Source: Paeniglutamicibacter antarcticus (GTDB taxonomy: Bacteria; Actinomycetota; Actinomycetes; Actinomycetales; Micrococcaceae). From it: a stretch of 64,000 nucleotides of DNA. The stretch spans positions 124,001 through 188,000 of the forward strand of contig NZ_CZJT01000110.1 in NCBI RefSeq assembly GCF_900010755.1, given 5' to 3'. Position 1 is the first letter of the stretch. Each line of letters starts with the position of its first letter. Shown piece after piece: positions 53,607 to 63,935 of the stretch. The position numbers were made by a program, and so were the translations under genes. Under the pieces are notes generated by a model. That model saw nothing but the letters and a program-made list of their open reading frames with translations. It was not told the DNA's origin and searched no databases.

Positions 53607-53641
53607 TTTTAGGCTCGACTAAAACAGGCTATTGTTTAGTC
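53607..53641 (+). promoter_or_regulatory. putative MntR-type operator before mntH
   Basis: TTTTAG-GCTCGA-CTAAAA (53607-53624) is a perfect dyad, and GACTAAA (53617-53623) pairs with TTTAGTC (53635-53641) as a second overlapping one that abuts the mntH start codon. Such TTTAG/CTAAA dyads resemble DtxR/MntR metal-repressor boxes. Manganese repression is inferred. Confidence 0.6.
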
Positions 53642-54916
53642 ATGCCTAAAAATAATCTCGGTGCCACCGTTGCCACCGACCCGAAGCAGGCCTCAACGGC
53701 ACTGCCACCCCCCAAGCGCCTGCTCTGGCTCCTTGGCCCGGCGCTCGTCGCCGGTGTTGCCTACCTGGACCCGGGAAACGTCGCCGCCAACATGAGCGCC
53801 GGTGCCCAATACGGTTACCTGCTGGTGTGGGTGGTCGTCAGCGGCAACGTGATGGCATGGCTGGTCCAATACCTCTCGGCGAAGCTGGGGATCGTCACCG
53901 GCAAGTCGCTTCCAGAGGCGTTGCGCGACAGGTTCGGCACCCGGGCCGGACGGATCGCCTACTGGCTGCAGGCCGAGGCCGTTGCCATGGCCACCGATAT
54001 CGCCGAGGTCATCGGCGGGGCCGTGGCCCTCTACCTGCTCTTCGACCTGCCGCTGCTGCTGGGCGGCATCATCACCGGCGTCATTTCGATGGGCCTGCTG
54101 CTGGTTCAGACCCGCAAGGGTCCATGGGTCTTTGAACGCATCGTCATTTCCCTACTGCTGATTATCGCTGTCGGCTTCTGTGCAGGCGTTGTCATTGCCC
54201 CTCCGGAGGCTTCAAGCGTGCTCGGGGGCATGGTTCCGCGCTTCGCCGACGCCAACTCGGTGCTTCTTGCGGCCTCCATCCTGGGTGCCACGATCATGCC
54301 ACACGCCATTTACGCGCATTCGTCGCTGGCCCGCGATCGCTTTGGTTCTGCTCCCCGGATCAGCGCCATCCCCCGTTTGCTTAAGGCAACACGTTGGGAC
54401 GTCTCGCTGGCCATGCTCATTGCCGGCTCCGTAAACGTAGCCATGCTGCTCCTGGCAGCCGCCAACCTTTCCGGGGTCGCCGGAACCGACTCCCTCGAAG
54501 GCGCCCACGCGGCCATCGGCGCGGCCTTGGGCCCGGTGATTGCCACGCTCTTCGCCGTGGGCCTGCTGGCTTCGGGCCTGGCTTCAACCGCGGTCGGCGC
54601 CTATGCCGGCGCCGAGATCATGGACGGGTTGCTGCACCGGCGAATTTCCATCCTGGCCCGACGCCTGATCACCCTGACCCCGGCGCTGGCCATCCTCGCC
54701 GCCGGTGTTGACCCCACCTTCGCGTTGATCCTCAGTCAGGTGGCGTTGTCCTTCGGCATTCCCTTCGCGCTGATCCCCCTGGTGAACCTCACGGCCCGCC
54801 GCAGCGTCATGGGTGAGCACGCAAACAAGTGGATCACCACCGCCGCCGGAATCCTTGTCTCGGCGCTGTTGATCGCCTTGAACGTGGTGCTGATCGTGTT
54901 GACCATCCAAGGCTAA
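53642..54916 (+). CDS. mntH: NRAMP manganese/iron transporter
   Basis: The 424-residue transporter has about 11 helices with the two metal-binding signatures: DPGNVAANMSAGAQYGY in helix 1 (near 42) and MPHAIYAHSSLARDRFG in helix 6 (near 220). It imports Mn2+ or Fe2+ with protons. The ATG at 53642 lies right next to a metal-box dyad, pointing to MntR-like control. Confidence 0.96.
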   Translation: MPKNNLGATVATDPKQASTALPPPKRLLWLLGPALVAGVAYLDPGNVAANMSAGAQYGYLLVWVVVSGNVMAWLVQYLSAKLGIVTGKSLPEALRDRFGTRAGRIAYWLQAEAVAMATDIAEVIGGAVALYLLFDLPLLLGGIITGVISMGLLLVQTRKGPWVFERIVISLLLIIAVGFCAGVVIAPPEASSVLGGMVPRFADANSVLLAASILGATIMPHAIYAHSSLARDRFGSAPRISAIPRLLKATRWDVSLAMLIAGSVNVAMLLLAAANLSGVAGTDSLEGAHAAIGAALGPVIATLFAVGLLASGLASTAVGAYAGAEIMDGLLHRRISILARRLITLTPALAILAAGVDPTFALILSQVALSFGIPFALIPLVNLTARRSVMGEHANKWITTAAGILVSALLIALNVVLIVLTIQG

Positions 54917-54949
54917 GCGCGCCCTGGGAAGTATCCTTCCGGAGTACAA

Positions 54950-54981
54950 AAAGGGGCGGGTGTTTTCACACCCGCCCCTTT
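54950..54981. terminator. bidirectional terminator between mntH and fumarase
   Basis: A perfect 13-bp stem (54950-54962 with 54969-54981) around TTTTCA, with A-run before and T-run after. Confidence 0.9.
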
Positions 54982-55022
54982 GAGGTTTCTTATGAAGCTA
55001 ACGGATCCTTGAGGGGCCCGGA

Positions 55023-56729
<1,707 letters not shown>

Positions 56730-56839
56730 GAGGCTTCCTCGCAAAAGATTCAAAACGTATCCCCCTAGTTTAGGACGCTTCACCGGACAACCTGACATCG
56801 GGTTGCGCCAGCGGGCGCAAAGTCGACATGCTTGGGTGC

Positions 56840-57331
56840 ATGAGCGAAGAGAACCAGCAATCCCCAAGCATCCCGGCCACCGCGGAAAACACCGACGCAG
56901 GCCCGGCCTCCACCACCCGTGACCCCAACGATCCGGTCACCCACTTTGAAATGATGATCCGTGCCGGGCAGAACGATCCTGCCCTCAGCGGCCAGGTCAT
57001 CGCCTCCTTCATGGTCGCGGAAGTTTACTTCCTGAGCCGCGAGAAGGTCGAGGGCGACGCAAAGAACGCCCAGCCGATGCTGCTCCAGAGCCCCTCGGGC
57101 GAGTCCGTCATTGCGCTCTTTACCGACCTCTCACGCATCCCGGGCGCCTACATCGATGCGGCGCCATACGGCGTTCAGGTATTGGGCGCAACCATTGCAC
57201 GTTCGTTGATCGACACCGGCTTTGTGATCAACCCGGGCCACCCCCTGAGCTTCGAAATCGACGCAGTGGGAGTGCAGACCATCCGCGAAGATTTCAACGC
57301 CGACGGCAGCTTCAAGGGCTCACAGGCATAA
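56840..57331 (+). CDS. SseB-like domain protein
   Basis: The 163-residue protein has an acidic disordered N-terminus (about 1-30) and an SseB-type domain: VAEVYFLSREKVEGD near 57, MLLQSPSGESVIALFTDL near 79, VLGATIARSLIDTGFVINPG near 113. Function is unknown outside pathogens, where SseB relatives are secretion chaperones; that role is not implied here. Met5 of the longer frame at 56840 was chosen. Confidence 0.8.
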   Translation: MSEENQQSPSIPATAENTDAGPASTTRDPNDPVTHFEMMIRAGQNDPALSGQVIASFMVAEVYFLSREKVEGDAKNAQPMLLQSPSGESVIALFTDLSRIPGAYIDAAPYGVQVLGATIARSLIDTGFVINPGHPLSFEIDAVGVQTIREDFNADGSFKGSQA

Positions 57332-57340
57332 TCGTTCGTT

Positions 57341-57372
57341 CTAGCCCCCGGCAACCACCTGCCGGGGGCTAG
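57341..57372 (+). terminator. terminator between the SseB-like gene and khtT
   Basis: CTAGCCCCCGGC (57341-57352) pairs exactly with GCCGGGGGCTAG (57361-57372), 8-nt loop, ten bases after the stop and ten before the next start. Confidence 0.82.
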
Positions 57373-57381
57373 AGTAAGTGC

Positions 57382-57864
57382 ATGAATTTTGAAGATACCT
57401 CACTACCTGGCCTCGGTGTCCGCCGCGAAATAACGCTCGCATCGGGCCGGCGGGTGGGTGTGGTGATCCTGCGCGACGGGACCATGCAACTGATCATTTC
57501 CCAGCGCGAGGACCCGGACGCGTGTGCCGCGTCGATTCCGCTGAGCATCGACGAGGCCGGCGCCATCGGGGCAATGCTCGGCGCCCCGCAGCTGGTCACC
57601 CAGCTGACAGACCAGCACCGGGACCTGCCGGGGGTCAACACCCAACAGTTCGTGCTCAGCCACGAAAGCCCCTACGTGAACCAGACCCTGGGTGACACGC
57701 ATCTGCGCACCCGCACGGGAGCCTCGGTGGTCGCCATCTCACGCAGCGGCAGGGTCTTCCCGTCCCCCGTACCTGGCTTCGAATTGAACGCCGGCGATGT
57801 TCTTGTCATTGTCGGCACCTCGGCCGGGTTGGATCACGCAGCCCGCCTGATCAACGACGGATAG
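57382..57864 (+). CDS. khtT: K+/H+ antiporter regulatory subunit (KhtT-like, TrkA-C domain)
   Basis: The 160-residue cytosolic protein has an N-terminal domain and a C-terminal TrkA-C/RCK_C domain (about 85-158: TLGDTHLRTRTGASVVAISR, FELNAGDVLVIVGTSAGL). KhtT gates the KhtU potassium antiporter in Bacillus, sensing pH, nucleotides or K+. The antiporter gene follows after 11 bp, so the pair is probably one unit. Confidence 0.88.
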   Translation: MNFEDTSLPGLGVRREITLASGRRVGVVILRDGTMQLIISQREDPDACAASIPLSIDEAGAIGAMLGAPQLVTQLTDQHRDLPGVNTQQFVLSHESPYVNQTLGDTHLRTRTGASVVAISRSGRVFPSPVPGFELNAGDVLVIVGTSAGLDHAARLINDG

Positions 57865-57875
57865 GACGGCCAACG

Positions 57876-59063
57876 ATGGAAGGGACATCCCTCATCCTCG
57901 TGGAGCTTGGCGCCGTGTTCCTTGGCCTGGGACTCTTGGGAAGAATGGCAGCAAAGTTCGGCATGTCCCCGGTTCCGCTTTACCTCATTGGCGGCCTGCT
58001 CTTTGGCAACGGCGGCCTCATCAATCTCGGAGGCATCAGCGAATTCGGTGAGATCGCCAGCGAGATCGGCGTGATCCTGCTGCTGCTGATGTTGGGCCTT
58101 GAATACACGGCCAAGGAACTTGTCACCGGGCTGAAAAGCTCGTGGCTTGCCGGGGTCGTTGACTTTCTGCTGAACTTCACACCCGGGGCCGGACTCGCGC
58201 TGCTGATGGGCTGGGGGTTCACCGGAGCCTTGGTCATGGGCGGGGTCACCTACGTTTCGTCCTCAGGAATCATTGCCAAGGTACTCTCCGACCTTGGGCG
58301 TTTGGGTAACCGTGAAACTCCTGTGGTGCTCTCAATTTTGGTCCTTGAAGACCTCGCCATGGCCGTCTATTTGCCGGCCTTGACAGCAACTCTGGCCGGG
58401 TTGAGCTTCCTGGGCGGGCTACGCACCGTGGGCATTGCCCTGGGAACCATCACCCTGGTGCTGCTGGCGGCACTGCGTTTCGGGCCGCAGATTTCCAGGC
58501 TGATTCACTCCGCGGACCAGGAGAACTTCCTGCTCAAGCTCATTGGCGCGGCGCTGCTGGTCGCCGGGTTGGCCTCCGCACTTCAGGTGTCGGCGGCCGT
58601 TGGCGCATTCCTTTTGGGCATCGCCATTTCCGGTTCGACAGCTAACTCTGCGGCCAAGGTTCTTGAGCCGTTACGGGATTTGTTTGCGGCAATGTTCTTC
58701 GTGGTTTTCGGGCTCAACACCGATCCCACGAGCATTCCAGCGGTCCTGCCCATGGCCATTGGACTGGCGGTCTTCACTTCTTTCACCAAGGTGCTTACCG
58801 GTGCTTGGGCAGCCAAGCGTGCGGGTATAGGTGTCCCCGGGCGGTTGCGTGCAGGTGTGGCATTGATAGCCCGCGGTGAATTTTCGATTGTCATCGCAGG
58901 TTTGGCGGTTGCCTCTGGCGCTGTCACCGGCGAATTAGCGGCACTAGCCACTGCATACGTGTTGCTCTTAGCGGTATTGGGGCCCGTGGCAGCAAGGTTC
59001 GTGGAACCGCTGAGTAAACCGTTCATGCGCCAGAGGACCCCGGCAGTCCCCAACACGCCGTAA
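57876..59063 (+). CDS. khtU: cation/proton antiporter (KhtU/KefB-like)
   Basis: The 395-residue CPA2 protein has about 12 helices. Features are GLLFGNGGLINLGGI near 45, the conserved EYTAKELVTGLKSSW near 74, YVSSSGIIAKVLSDLGRLGN near 128 and ALIARGEFSIVIAGLAVASG near 329. It lacks the cytosolic RCK nucleotide-binding domain, which is supplied by the KhtT-like partner. K+ efflux for protons is inferred. Confidence 0.92.
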   Translation: MEGTSLILVELGAVFLGLGLLGRMAAKFGMSPVPLYLIGGLLFGNGGLINLGGISEFGEIASEIGVILLLLMLGLEYTAKELVTGLKSSWLAGVVDFLLNFTPGAGLALLMGWGFTGALVMGGVTYVSSSGIIAKVLSDLGRLGNRETPVVLSILVLEDLAMAVYLPALTATLAGLSFLGGLRTVGIALGTITLVLLAALRFGPQISRLIHSADQENFLLKLIGAALLVAGLASALQVSAAVGAFLLGIAISGSTANSAAKVLEPLRDLFAAMFFVVFGLNTDPTSIPAVLPMAIGLAVFTSFTKVLTGAWAAKRAGIGVPGRLRAGVALIARGEFSIVIAGLAVASGAVTGELAALATAYVLLLAVLGPVAARFVEPLSKPFMRQRTPAVPNTP

Positions 59064-59152
59064 ACGACACGTGGACGCCGATTAGGTTTATGGACCCAAC
59101 TTTGGGATATGCTGTTTTCTGCCCGGGCGGTCATTAGGCTTCTCGGCGCACT

Positions 59153-59223
59153 GCGGGCGTAGCTCAATGGTAGAGCGCCAGCTTCCCAAGCTGGACACGC
59201 GGGTTCGATTCCCGTCGCCCGCT
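59153..59223 (+). tRNA. tRNA-Gly, anticodon CCC
   Basis: A full cloverleaf folds: acceptor GCGGGCG with CGCCCGC, D-arm GCTC-GAGC, anticodon stem CCAGC/GCTGG with loop TTCCCAA (anticodon CCC at 59185-59187), variable ACAC, T-arm with loop TTCGATT (one G-U pair). No CCA is encoded. It reads GGG glycine codons. Confidence 0.97.
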
Positions 59224-59342
59224 CGAAAATCAGTTGGGACCCGGCCAAACGGCCGGGTCCCACTGCGTTAAGCGGGGATTCACGTCCCGGATTCGGTTTG
59301 GGTGCGTACACAAAGACACGGCCCACGAAAGGCATGGAACAC

Positions 59343-60269
59343 ATGAGCGGGGTACTTTCGGGTTTTGCCGTGGTCTGGGCCGTCATCGCCGTGGGCTACT
59401 TGGTGGGACGCACCGGGGTGCTGGGCGAAAACGCCCGCTATGTGCTCAATCGCCTGACGTTTTTTGTGGCCAGCCCCGCGTTGCTCTTCACCACGCTCTC
59501 CGCTTCCGAGCCGACTTCGGTGCTCGGGCCGTTCCTTGGCATTGCGGCCGTATCCTCAGTCGCCACGGCGCTCGCCTTTATCTTGGTCACCCGCTGGTGG
59601 TTGCGCCGGGACCTCACCGAAACAACCATTGGCGCGATGAGCGCCTCGACCGTGAATTCGGCAAACCTCGGACTTCCCATTGCCCTGTATGTCTTGGGAA
59701 ACATGGAATACGCAGCCCCGGTGATCCTGTGGCAGCTGGCCCTCTACTCCCCCGTCTGCCTGGCAATCCTTGACGCCAGCACCTCGCGGCACCGCACCAC
59801 GCCGCTGTCGATGCTTGTGCAAACGGCAAAGAACCCCATGATCGTCGGTTCCCTGGCCGGGCTTGCCTGTGCAGTCTTCGACATCACGTTGCCGCAGCCT
59901 TTGGCAGATCCCATCGAACTCATTGCGGGGGCCTCGATTCCTGCGATGCTGATTGCCTTTGGCATTTCATTGGTCGGTTCCAAACCGCTTCAGGCCAGTG
60001 GCGGCCGTCGGGCAGACACCGTGATTGCCACGGCACTGAAACTGGTGTTCCAGCCGCTGGTGGCGTGGGCAGCTGCACAGTGGATTTTTGGGCTTGATGC
60101 CTCCGAAACGTTCATAGTTGTCATCATGGCCGCGCTGCCCACAGCCCAGAACATCTTTGTCACGGCCTCCCGCTATGAGCGAGGGGTAATCTTGGCCAAG
60201 GACACGGTGTTGCTCACCACCGTCGTTGCCGTTCCGGCCATGATGTTGATCCCCCTGCTCTTGGCCTAA
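59343..60269 (+). CDS. AEC-family transporter (auxin efflux carrier-like)
   Basis: The 308-residue protein has about ten helices, with VGYLVGRTGVLGENARYVLN near 20, the conserved MSASTVNSANLGLPIALYV near 100, and MAALPTAQNIFVTASRYERG near 262. Such proteins export organic acids or amino acids; the auxin name does not imply auxin. I chose ATG 59343, 10 bases after AAAGG; ATG 59334 and TTG 59298 are alternatives. It follows the tRNA gene by 120 bp. Confidence 0.9.
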   Translation: MSGVLSGFAVVWAVIAVGYLVGRTGVLGENARYVLNRLTFFVASPALLFTTLSASEPTSVLGPFLGIAAVSSVATALAFILVTRWWLRRDLTETTIGAMSASTVNSANLGLPIALYVLGNMEYAAPVILWQLALYSPVCLAILDASTSRHRTTPLSMLVQTAKNPMIVGSLAGLACAVFDITLPQPLADPIELIAGASIPAMLIAFGISLVGSKPLQASGGRRADTVIATALKLVFQPLVAWAAAQWIFGLDASETFIVVIMAALPTAQNIFVTASRYERGVILAKDTVLLTTVVAVPAMMLIPLLLA

Positions 60270-60578
60270 GCTCCCGGCCACCACAGATAAGGGTTGACCA
60301 AGCCCCACATCGAACGACGCCCGAAAAACAGTGCGACTCCTATTTCATCCGGCCTCGGGAACACAAACAGTGACGCGCACTTGGGTAGGAATCGGAATAT
60401 TTCGTCCGCTCGACCCATCGGTTGCGCTTGTCTCTGACTTACTTCGGAACATAACCCTTATGCGGGCGCGATGAGCGTGTTAGCGTCGCTTCAAGGTTCA
60501 CGCAGCACAGCATCGTGACCCCGGACCACGCGCGTGGTCCGGGGGTGCACCTATTGTTATCGAAGGGACCGTTTTCTC
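60270..60578. other. leader region of the cystine-type ABC operon with a 26-bp palindrome
   Basis: These 309 bp hold no gene. A perfect palindrome, CCCCGGACCACG-CG-CGTGGTCCGGGG, lies at 60519-60544 just before the first gene. A weak promoter-like pattern lies near 60429-60458. The rest, next to the AEC stop, shows nothing recognisable. Confidence 0.5.
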
Positions 60579-61409
60579 ATGAAACGCCAAATCATTGCCT
60601 TGCTCACCACCGCCTTGCTCGCCGTAACGGTTAGTGGCTGCGGCAATTCCGCGGCACCGTCTGCAACGCCCGGCGCAACGGATGCCACCGCAACAGCGGG
60701 CGGGTTGACATTGCAGCAGGTCAAAGACGCTGGCGTGCTCAAGATCGGCACCGAGGGAACCTACAAGCCGTTCTCCTTCCATGAGGGAGGCACTGGCCCA
60801 TTGACCGGATTCGATGTGGAGATTGCCACGGCAGTGGCCGGAAAGCTCGGTGTCGAACCGAAGTTTGAGGAAACGCAGTGGGACGGGATTTTTGCTGGTC
60901 TGCAGGCCGGCCGCTTCGATGTCATCGTCAATCAGGTAACGATCAACAAGGAACGTGAGGCTGTGTATCTGTTCTCGGCCCCTTACACGGTGAGCAACGG
61001 CGTCTTGGTGACCAAGGCCGATAACACAGATATCTCATCGTTTGCCGATCTGAAGGGCAAGACCACTGCCCAGTCGCTGACCAGCAACTGGTACCAGATG
61101 GCCAAGGATGCCGGTGCCAAGGTTGAAGGTGTCGAAGGCTGGGCACAGGCAATCACCTTGCTCAAGCAAGGTCGCGTCGATGCGACCATCAACGACAAGC
61201 TGACCTACTTGGACTCGCAGAAGACCAAGAACGACCCGAGCATCAAGATCGCGGCCGAAACCACAGAACAGTCCAAGAGCGCTGCGGCCTTCCGTCAGGG
61301 AAGCGAAGACCTGGTCAAGGCCTTCGACAAGGCGCTTGACGAATTGCGGGCCGAAGGAAAGCTTGCAGAGATTTCCAACAAGTACTTCGGTACCGACGTC
61401 ACCAAATAG
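60579..61409 (+). CDS. amino acid ABC transporter solute-binding lipoprotein, probable cystine type
   Basis: The 276-residue protein has a signal peptide with lipobox VSGC (cysteine 21) and an SBP type 3 domain: VLKIGTEGTYKPFSFHEGG, LTGFDVEIATAVAGKLGVE, TQWDGIFAGLQAGRFDVIVN and QVTINKEREAVYLFS. The end (KYFGTDVTK) and WDG/QVT motifs closely match cystine-binding FliY/TcyA. It should bind cystine outside the membrane for the permease encoded next. Confidence 0.93.
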   Translation: MKRQIIALLTTALLAVTVSGCGNSAAPSATPGATDATATAGGLTLQQVKDAGVLKIGTEGTYKPFSFHEGGTGPLTGFDVEIATAVAGKLGVEPKFEETQWDGIFAGLQAGRFDVIVNQVTINKEREAVYLFSAPYTVSNGVLVTKADNTDISSFADLKGKTTAQSLTSNWYQMAKDAGAKVEGVEGWAQAITLLKQGRVDATINDKLTYLDSQKTKNDPSIKIAAETTEQSKSAAAFRQGSEDLVKAFDKALDELRAEGKLAEISNKYFGTDVTK

Positions 61410-61475
61410 CTTCCATTGTTCCGGTCGTCCTGAAACCGGCGGCCGGAACTCCACATTTTCCTAGGAGAGCTGTCA

Positions 61476-62141
61476 ATGACTGTTGATTGGACCTTGTTCC
61501 TTGATTCGCTGTGGCCCATTGTGCTCGGCGGTCTGACAGGAACCATCCCACTGGCCCTGATCAGTTTTGCGCTCGGCCTGGCCATCGCATTGCTGATGGC
61601 GCTGATGCGTTTAAGCGCCAACCGCGTGCTGTCGTTTGTGGCCCGCTTCTACATCTCGGTGATCCGCGGGACCCCGCTGCTGGTGCAGCTTTTCGTGATC
61701 TTTTACGGGATGCCGTCCGTTGGCATTACGATCAACCCCTGGCCCAGCGCCATCATTGCGTTGTCATTGAATGTGGGCGGCTATGCAGCGGAGGTGATCC
61801 GGGCGGCGATCCTCTCGGTGCCCAAGGGGCAGTGGGAGGCCGGCTACACCATCGGCATGTCCCGCACCACTGCGCTACGCCGGCTGATCCTGCCGCAGGC
61901 AGCTCGTGTTGCGGTTCCGCCCTTGTCCAACACCTTCATCTCGCTGGTTAAAGACACCTCGCTGACCTCATTGGTACTGGTGACCGAACTTTTCCGCAAG
62001 GCCCAGGAAATCGCCGCCTTTAGCCAGGAATTCCTGCTGCTGTACATTGAAGCCGCCCTGGTCTATTGGGTGTTCTGCCTGGTGCTTTCCACCGGCCAAA
62101 TTCGTTTGGAAAGAAAGCTGGACCGCTATGTCGCACACTAA
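61476..62141 (+). CDS. amino acid ABC transporter permease, probable cystine type
   Basis: The 221-residue protein has about five helices, the polar-amino-acid permease motif YISVIRGTPLLVQLFVIFYG near 54, LSLNVGGYAAEVIRAAILSV near 92, and the coupling loop SRTTALRRLILPQAARVAVP. It resembles YecS/TcyL. The ATPase gene start overlaps its end by 14 bp. Confidence 0.94.
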   Translation: MTVDWTLFLDSLWPIVLGGLTGTIPLALISFALGLAIALLMALMRLSANRVLSFVARFYISVIRGTPLLVQLFVIFYGMPSVGITINPWPSAIIALSLNVGGYAAEVIRAAILSVPKGQWEAGYTIGMSRTTALRRLILPQAARVAVPPLSNTFISLVKDTSLTSLVLVTELFRKAQEIAAFSQEFLLLYIEAALVYWVFCLVLSTGQIRLERKLDRYVAH

Positions 62142-62907
62142 TTCCCCCCATGCACCGGTGCTCCTGCGGGCCAACGGGCTCCAAAAGAGCTTCGGTACGC
62201 ACCAGGTCCTCAAATCCATCGATGTTGCTGTCCGCAAGGGCGAAGTACTGGCCCTGATCGGCCCTTCCGGTTCCGGCAAGACCACCGTGCTGCGTTGCCT
62301 CAACGGGCTGGAAGTCCCCGATGGTGGTTCGGTGTCCTTCGAAGGCGGCCCCGCGGTTGCCTTCGATTCTGCGACCACGCAGAAACAGGCACAGGTTCTT
62401 CGTACCCGTAGCGCCATGGTGTTCCAGAATTACAATCTTTTCCCGCACAAGACGGTGCTTGAAAACATCATCGAGGGCCCCGTCCAGGTCCAAAAACGCA
62501 AGAAATCCGAAGCCATCGAGGAAGCCAAGGAATTGCTGGCACGGGTCGGGCTTGCGGAAAAACATGACCAGTACCCGCACCAGCTTTCCGGTGGACAACA
62601 GCAACGCGTGGGCATCGTCAGGGCACTGGCGCTGAAGCCGTCCCTGCTGCTCTTTGACGAGCCCACTTCGGCACTGGACCCGGAGCTGGTGGGCGATGTT
62701 CTGAAGGTCATCAAGGAGCTGGCCGACGAGGGATGGACCATGGTCCTGGTGACCCACGAGCTTGCCTTCGCCCGGGAGGTGGCCGACGAAGTGGTATTCA
62801 TGGACCAGGGCGTGGTGGTTGAACGTGGACACCCGGAGGTGGTTTTGCGAGACCCGCAGAACGAGCGAACCCGGCAGTTCGTACACCGCCTGCTCAATCC
62901 GTTCTAA
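62128..62907 (+). CDS. amino acid ABC transporter ATP-binding protein
   Basis: The 259-residue ATPase has Walker A GPSGSGKTT near 45, the Q-loop MVFQNYNLFPHKTVLENI, signature LSGGQQQRVGI near 157, Walker B LLLFDEPTSALDPE and switch VTHELAFAREVAD. It energises cystine-type import with the two preceding genes. The ATG at 62128 (MSHTNSPHAP) fits the family start; the longer frame from 62047 lies inside the permease gene. Confidence 0.95.
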   Translation: MSHTNSPHAPVLLRANGLQKSFGTHQVLKSIDVAVRKGEVLALIGPSGSGKTTVLRCLNGLEVPDGGSVSFEGGPAVAFDSATTQKQAQVLRTRSAMVFQNYNLFPHKTVLENIIEGPVQVQKRKKSEAIEEAKELLARVGLAEKHDQYPHQLSGGQQQRVGIVRALALKPSLLLFDEPTSALDPELVGDVLKVIKELADEGWTMVLVTHELAFAREVADEVVFMDQGVVVERGHPEVVLRDPQNERTRQFVHRLLNPF

Positions 62908-62930
62908 CTTCTCAATGAACATGGATCTTT

Positions 62931-62974
62931 CTGGGGCCCGGCCATCTACTTTTCGTAGGCTGCCGGGCCCCCAG
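62931..62974. terminator. bidirectional terminator between the ABC operon and a second binding-protein gene
   Basis: GGGCCCGGC (62934-62942) pairs with GCCGGGCCC (62962-62970), with extra outer CTG/CAG pairing and an inner CTAC/GTAG stem; TTTT follows shortly on the plus strand. Confidence 0.8.
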
Positions 62975-62981
62975 CCGTTTT

Positions 62982-63935
62982 CTAGTCCTTGAGCCCCGGA
63001 GGATTCAGCTCGGAGGTTTTCACGCCTTCGTCCTGCAAACCCCAGGTTTCCAAGATCTTCGTGTAGGCGCCCGAAGCGATGATCCCGTTGATGCCGGCCG
63101 GCGAAGCCTCGGCCAAGCCGCCGCCCTTCTGCACAGTGACAGCAATGTTTGCCGCCTGGGGCCATCCGCCCGGCACCAATCCGGCAACCCTTGTCTTGCC
63201 ATCGGTTTTCGCCTTGTAGGAACCCGTGGCATTCGGCCCGAACGAGGCATCCGCGCGTCCCGAATTCAGCGCAACCGTCGCCAGCGCGTCATCGTCGTAG
63301 TACTGGAATGACACGGGTTTCAGGCCCGCCTTCTTGTTCTGTGCATCCCACGACAAGAGAATCTTTTCCTGGTTGGTTCCCGAGCCTACGGTGATCCGCA
63401 GACCTGCAACGTCCTTTGGTTCGCGGATCTTTGTGACCGGCGAATCCGTCGGGACGTAGAAACCGAGTTTGTCTTCTCGGTAGGTTGCGAAGTCGTATTT
63501 CTTCTTACGTGCCTCGGTGACGGTCACATTGGTGATCACTGCCTCGTATTTTCCCGATTCGAGGCCCAACGGCCAGTCGGCCCAGGACACCGGAACCAGG
63601 TCCGGCTCCAGTCCCAGGGATTGGGCCAGCGCCACGGCAATGTCCGGTTCGTTGCCTATCAGCGTCTTGTTGTCAGTGGCAAAGAGTGCAAGCGGCGCAG
63701 CACCCTGGGCGATGGCCACCGTAAGTTTTCCGTCTTCCTTGATCTTGGCAGGAAGAAGCTCCGCGGCCTTTGCGTTGGGTTCGACGCTCTGGCGATGTTG
63801 TTCCGGGCTCAGGTTGAATCCCTGCGGCGAGAGGGTTCCTGCTTCGGCTGTGCTTCCGGGATCTGAGCACCCGGCAAGCATCAAGGCCAAGGCAGCGGCC
63901 CCCAGGACCAACCCAGTGCGTGTTTGCTTTTTCAT
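62982..63935 (-). CDS. ABC transporter solute-binding lipoprotein (amino acid type)
   Basis: The 317-residue protein has a signal peptide with lipobox LAGC (cysteine near 23), a polar linker and an SBP type 3 domain: KLTVAIAQGAAPLALFATDN, GNEPDIAVALAQSLGLEPD, VSWADWPLGLESGKYEAVIT and NVTVTEARKKKYDFATYRED. It is clearly distinct from the one at 60579. Its ATG overlaps the stop of an upstream gene (ATGA), so it belongs to a separate minus-strand operon that continues beyond the window. Ligand unknown. Confidence 0.92.
   Translation of the reverse strand: MKKQTRTGLVLGAAALALMLAGCSDPGSTAEAGTLSPQGFNLSPEQHRQSVEPNAKAAELLPAKIKEDGKLTVAIAQGAAPLALFATDNKTLIGNEPDIAVALAQSLGLEPDLVPVSWADWPLGLESGKYEAVITNVTVTEARKKKYDFATYREDKLGFYVPTDSPVTKIREPKDVAGLRITVGSGTNQEKILLSWDAQNKKAGLKPVSFQYYDDDALATVALNSGRADASFGPNATGSYKAKTDGKTRVAGLVPGGWPQAANIAVTVQKGGGLAEASPAGINGIIASGAYTKILETWGLQDEGVKTSELNPPGLKD

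Noticed and set aside
59153..59223. tRNA-Gly as a phage or island integration site
   Set aside because: No integrase, no repeat of the tRNA 3' end seen downstream, and the following gene is an ordinary transporter.
60534..60578. In-frame extension with two cysteine codons before the cystine-binding protein, as a leader peptide
   Set aside because: It has no stop before the main ATG, so it would only extend the protein and spoil the signal peptide.
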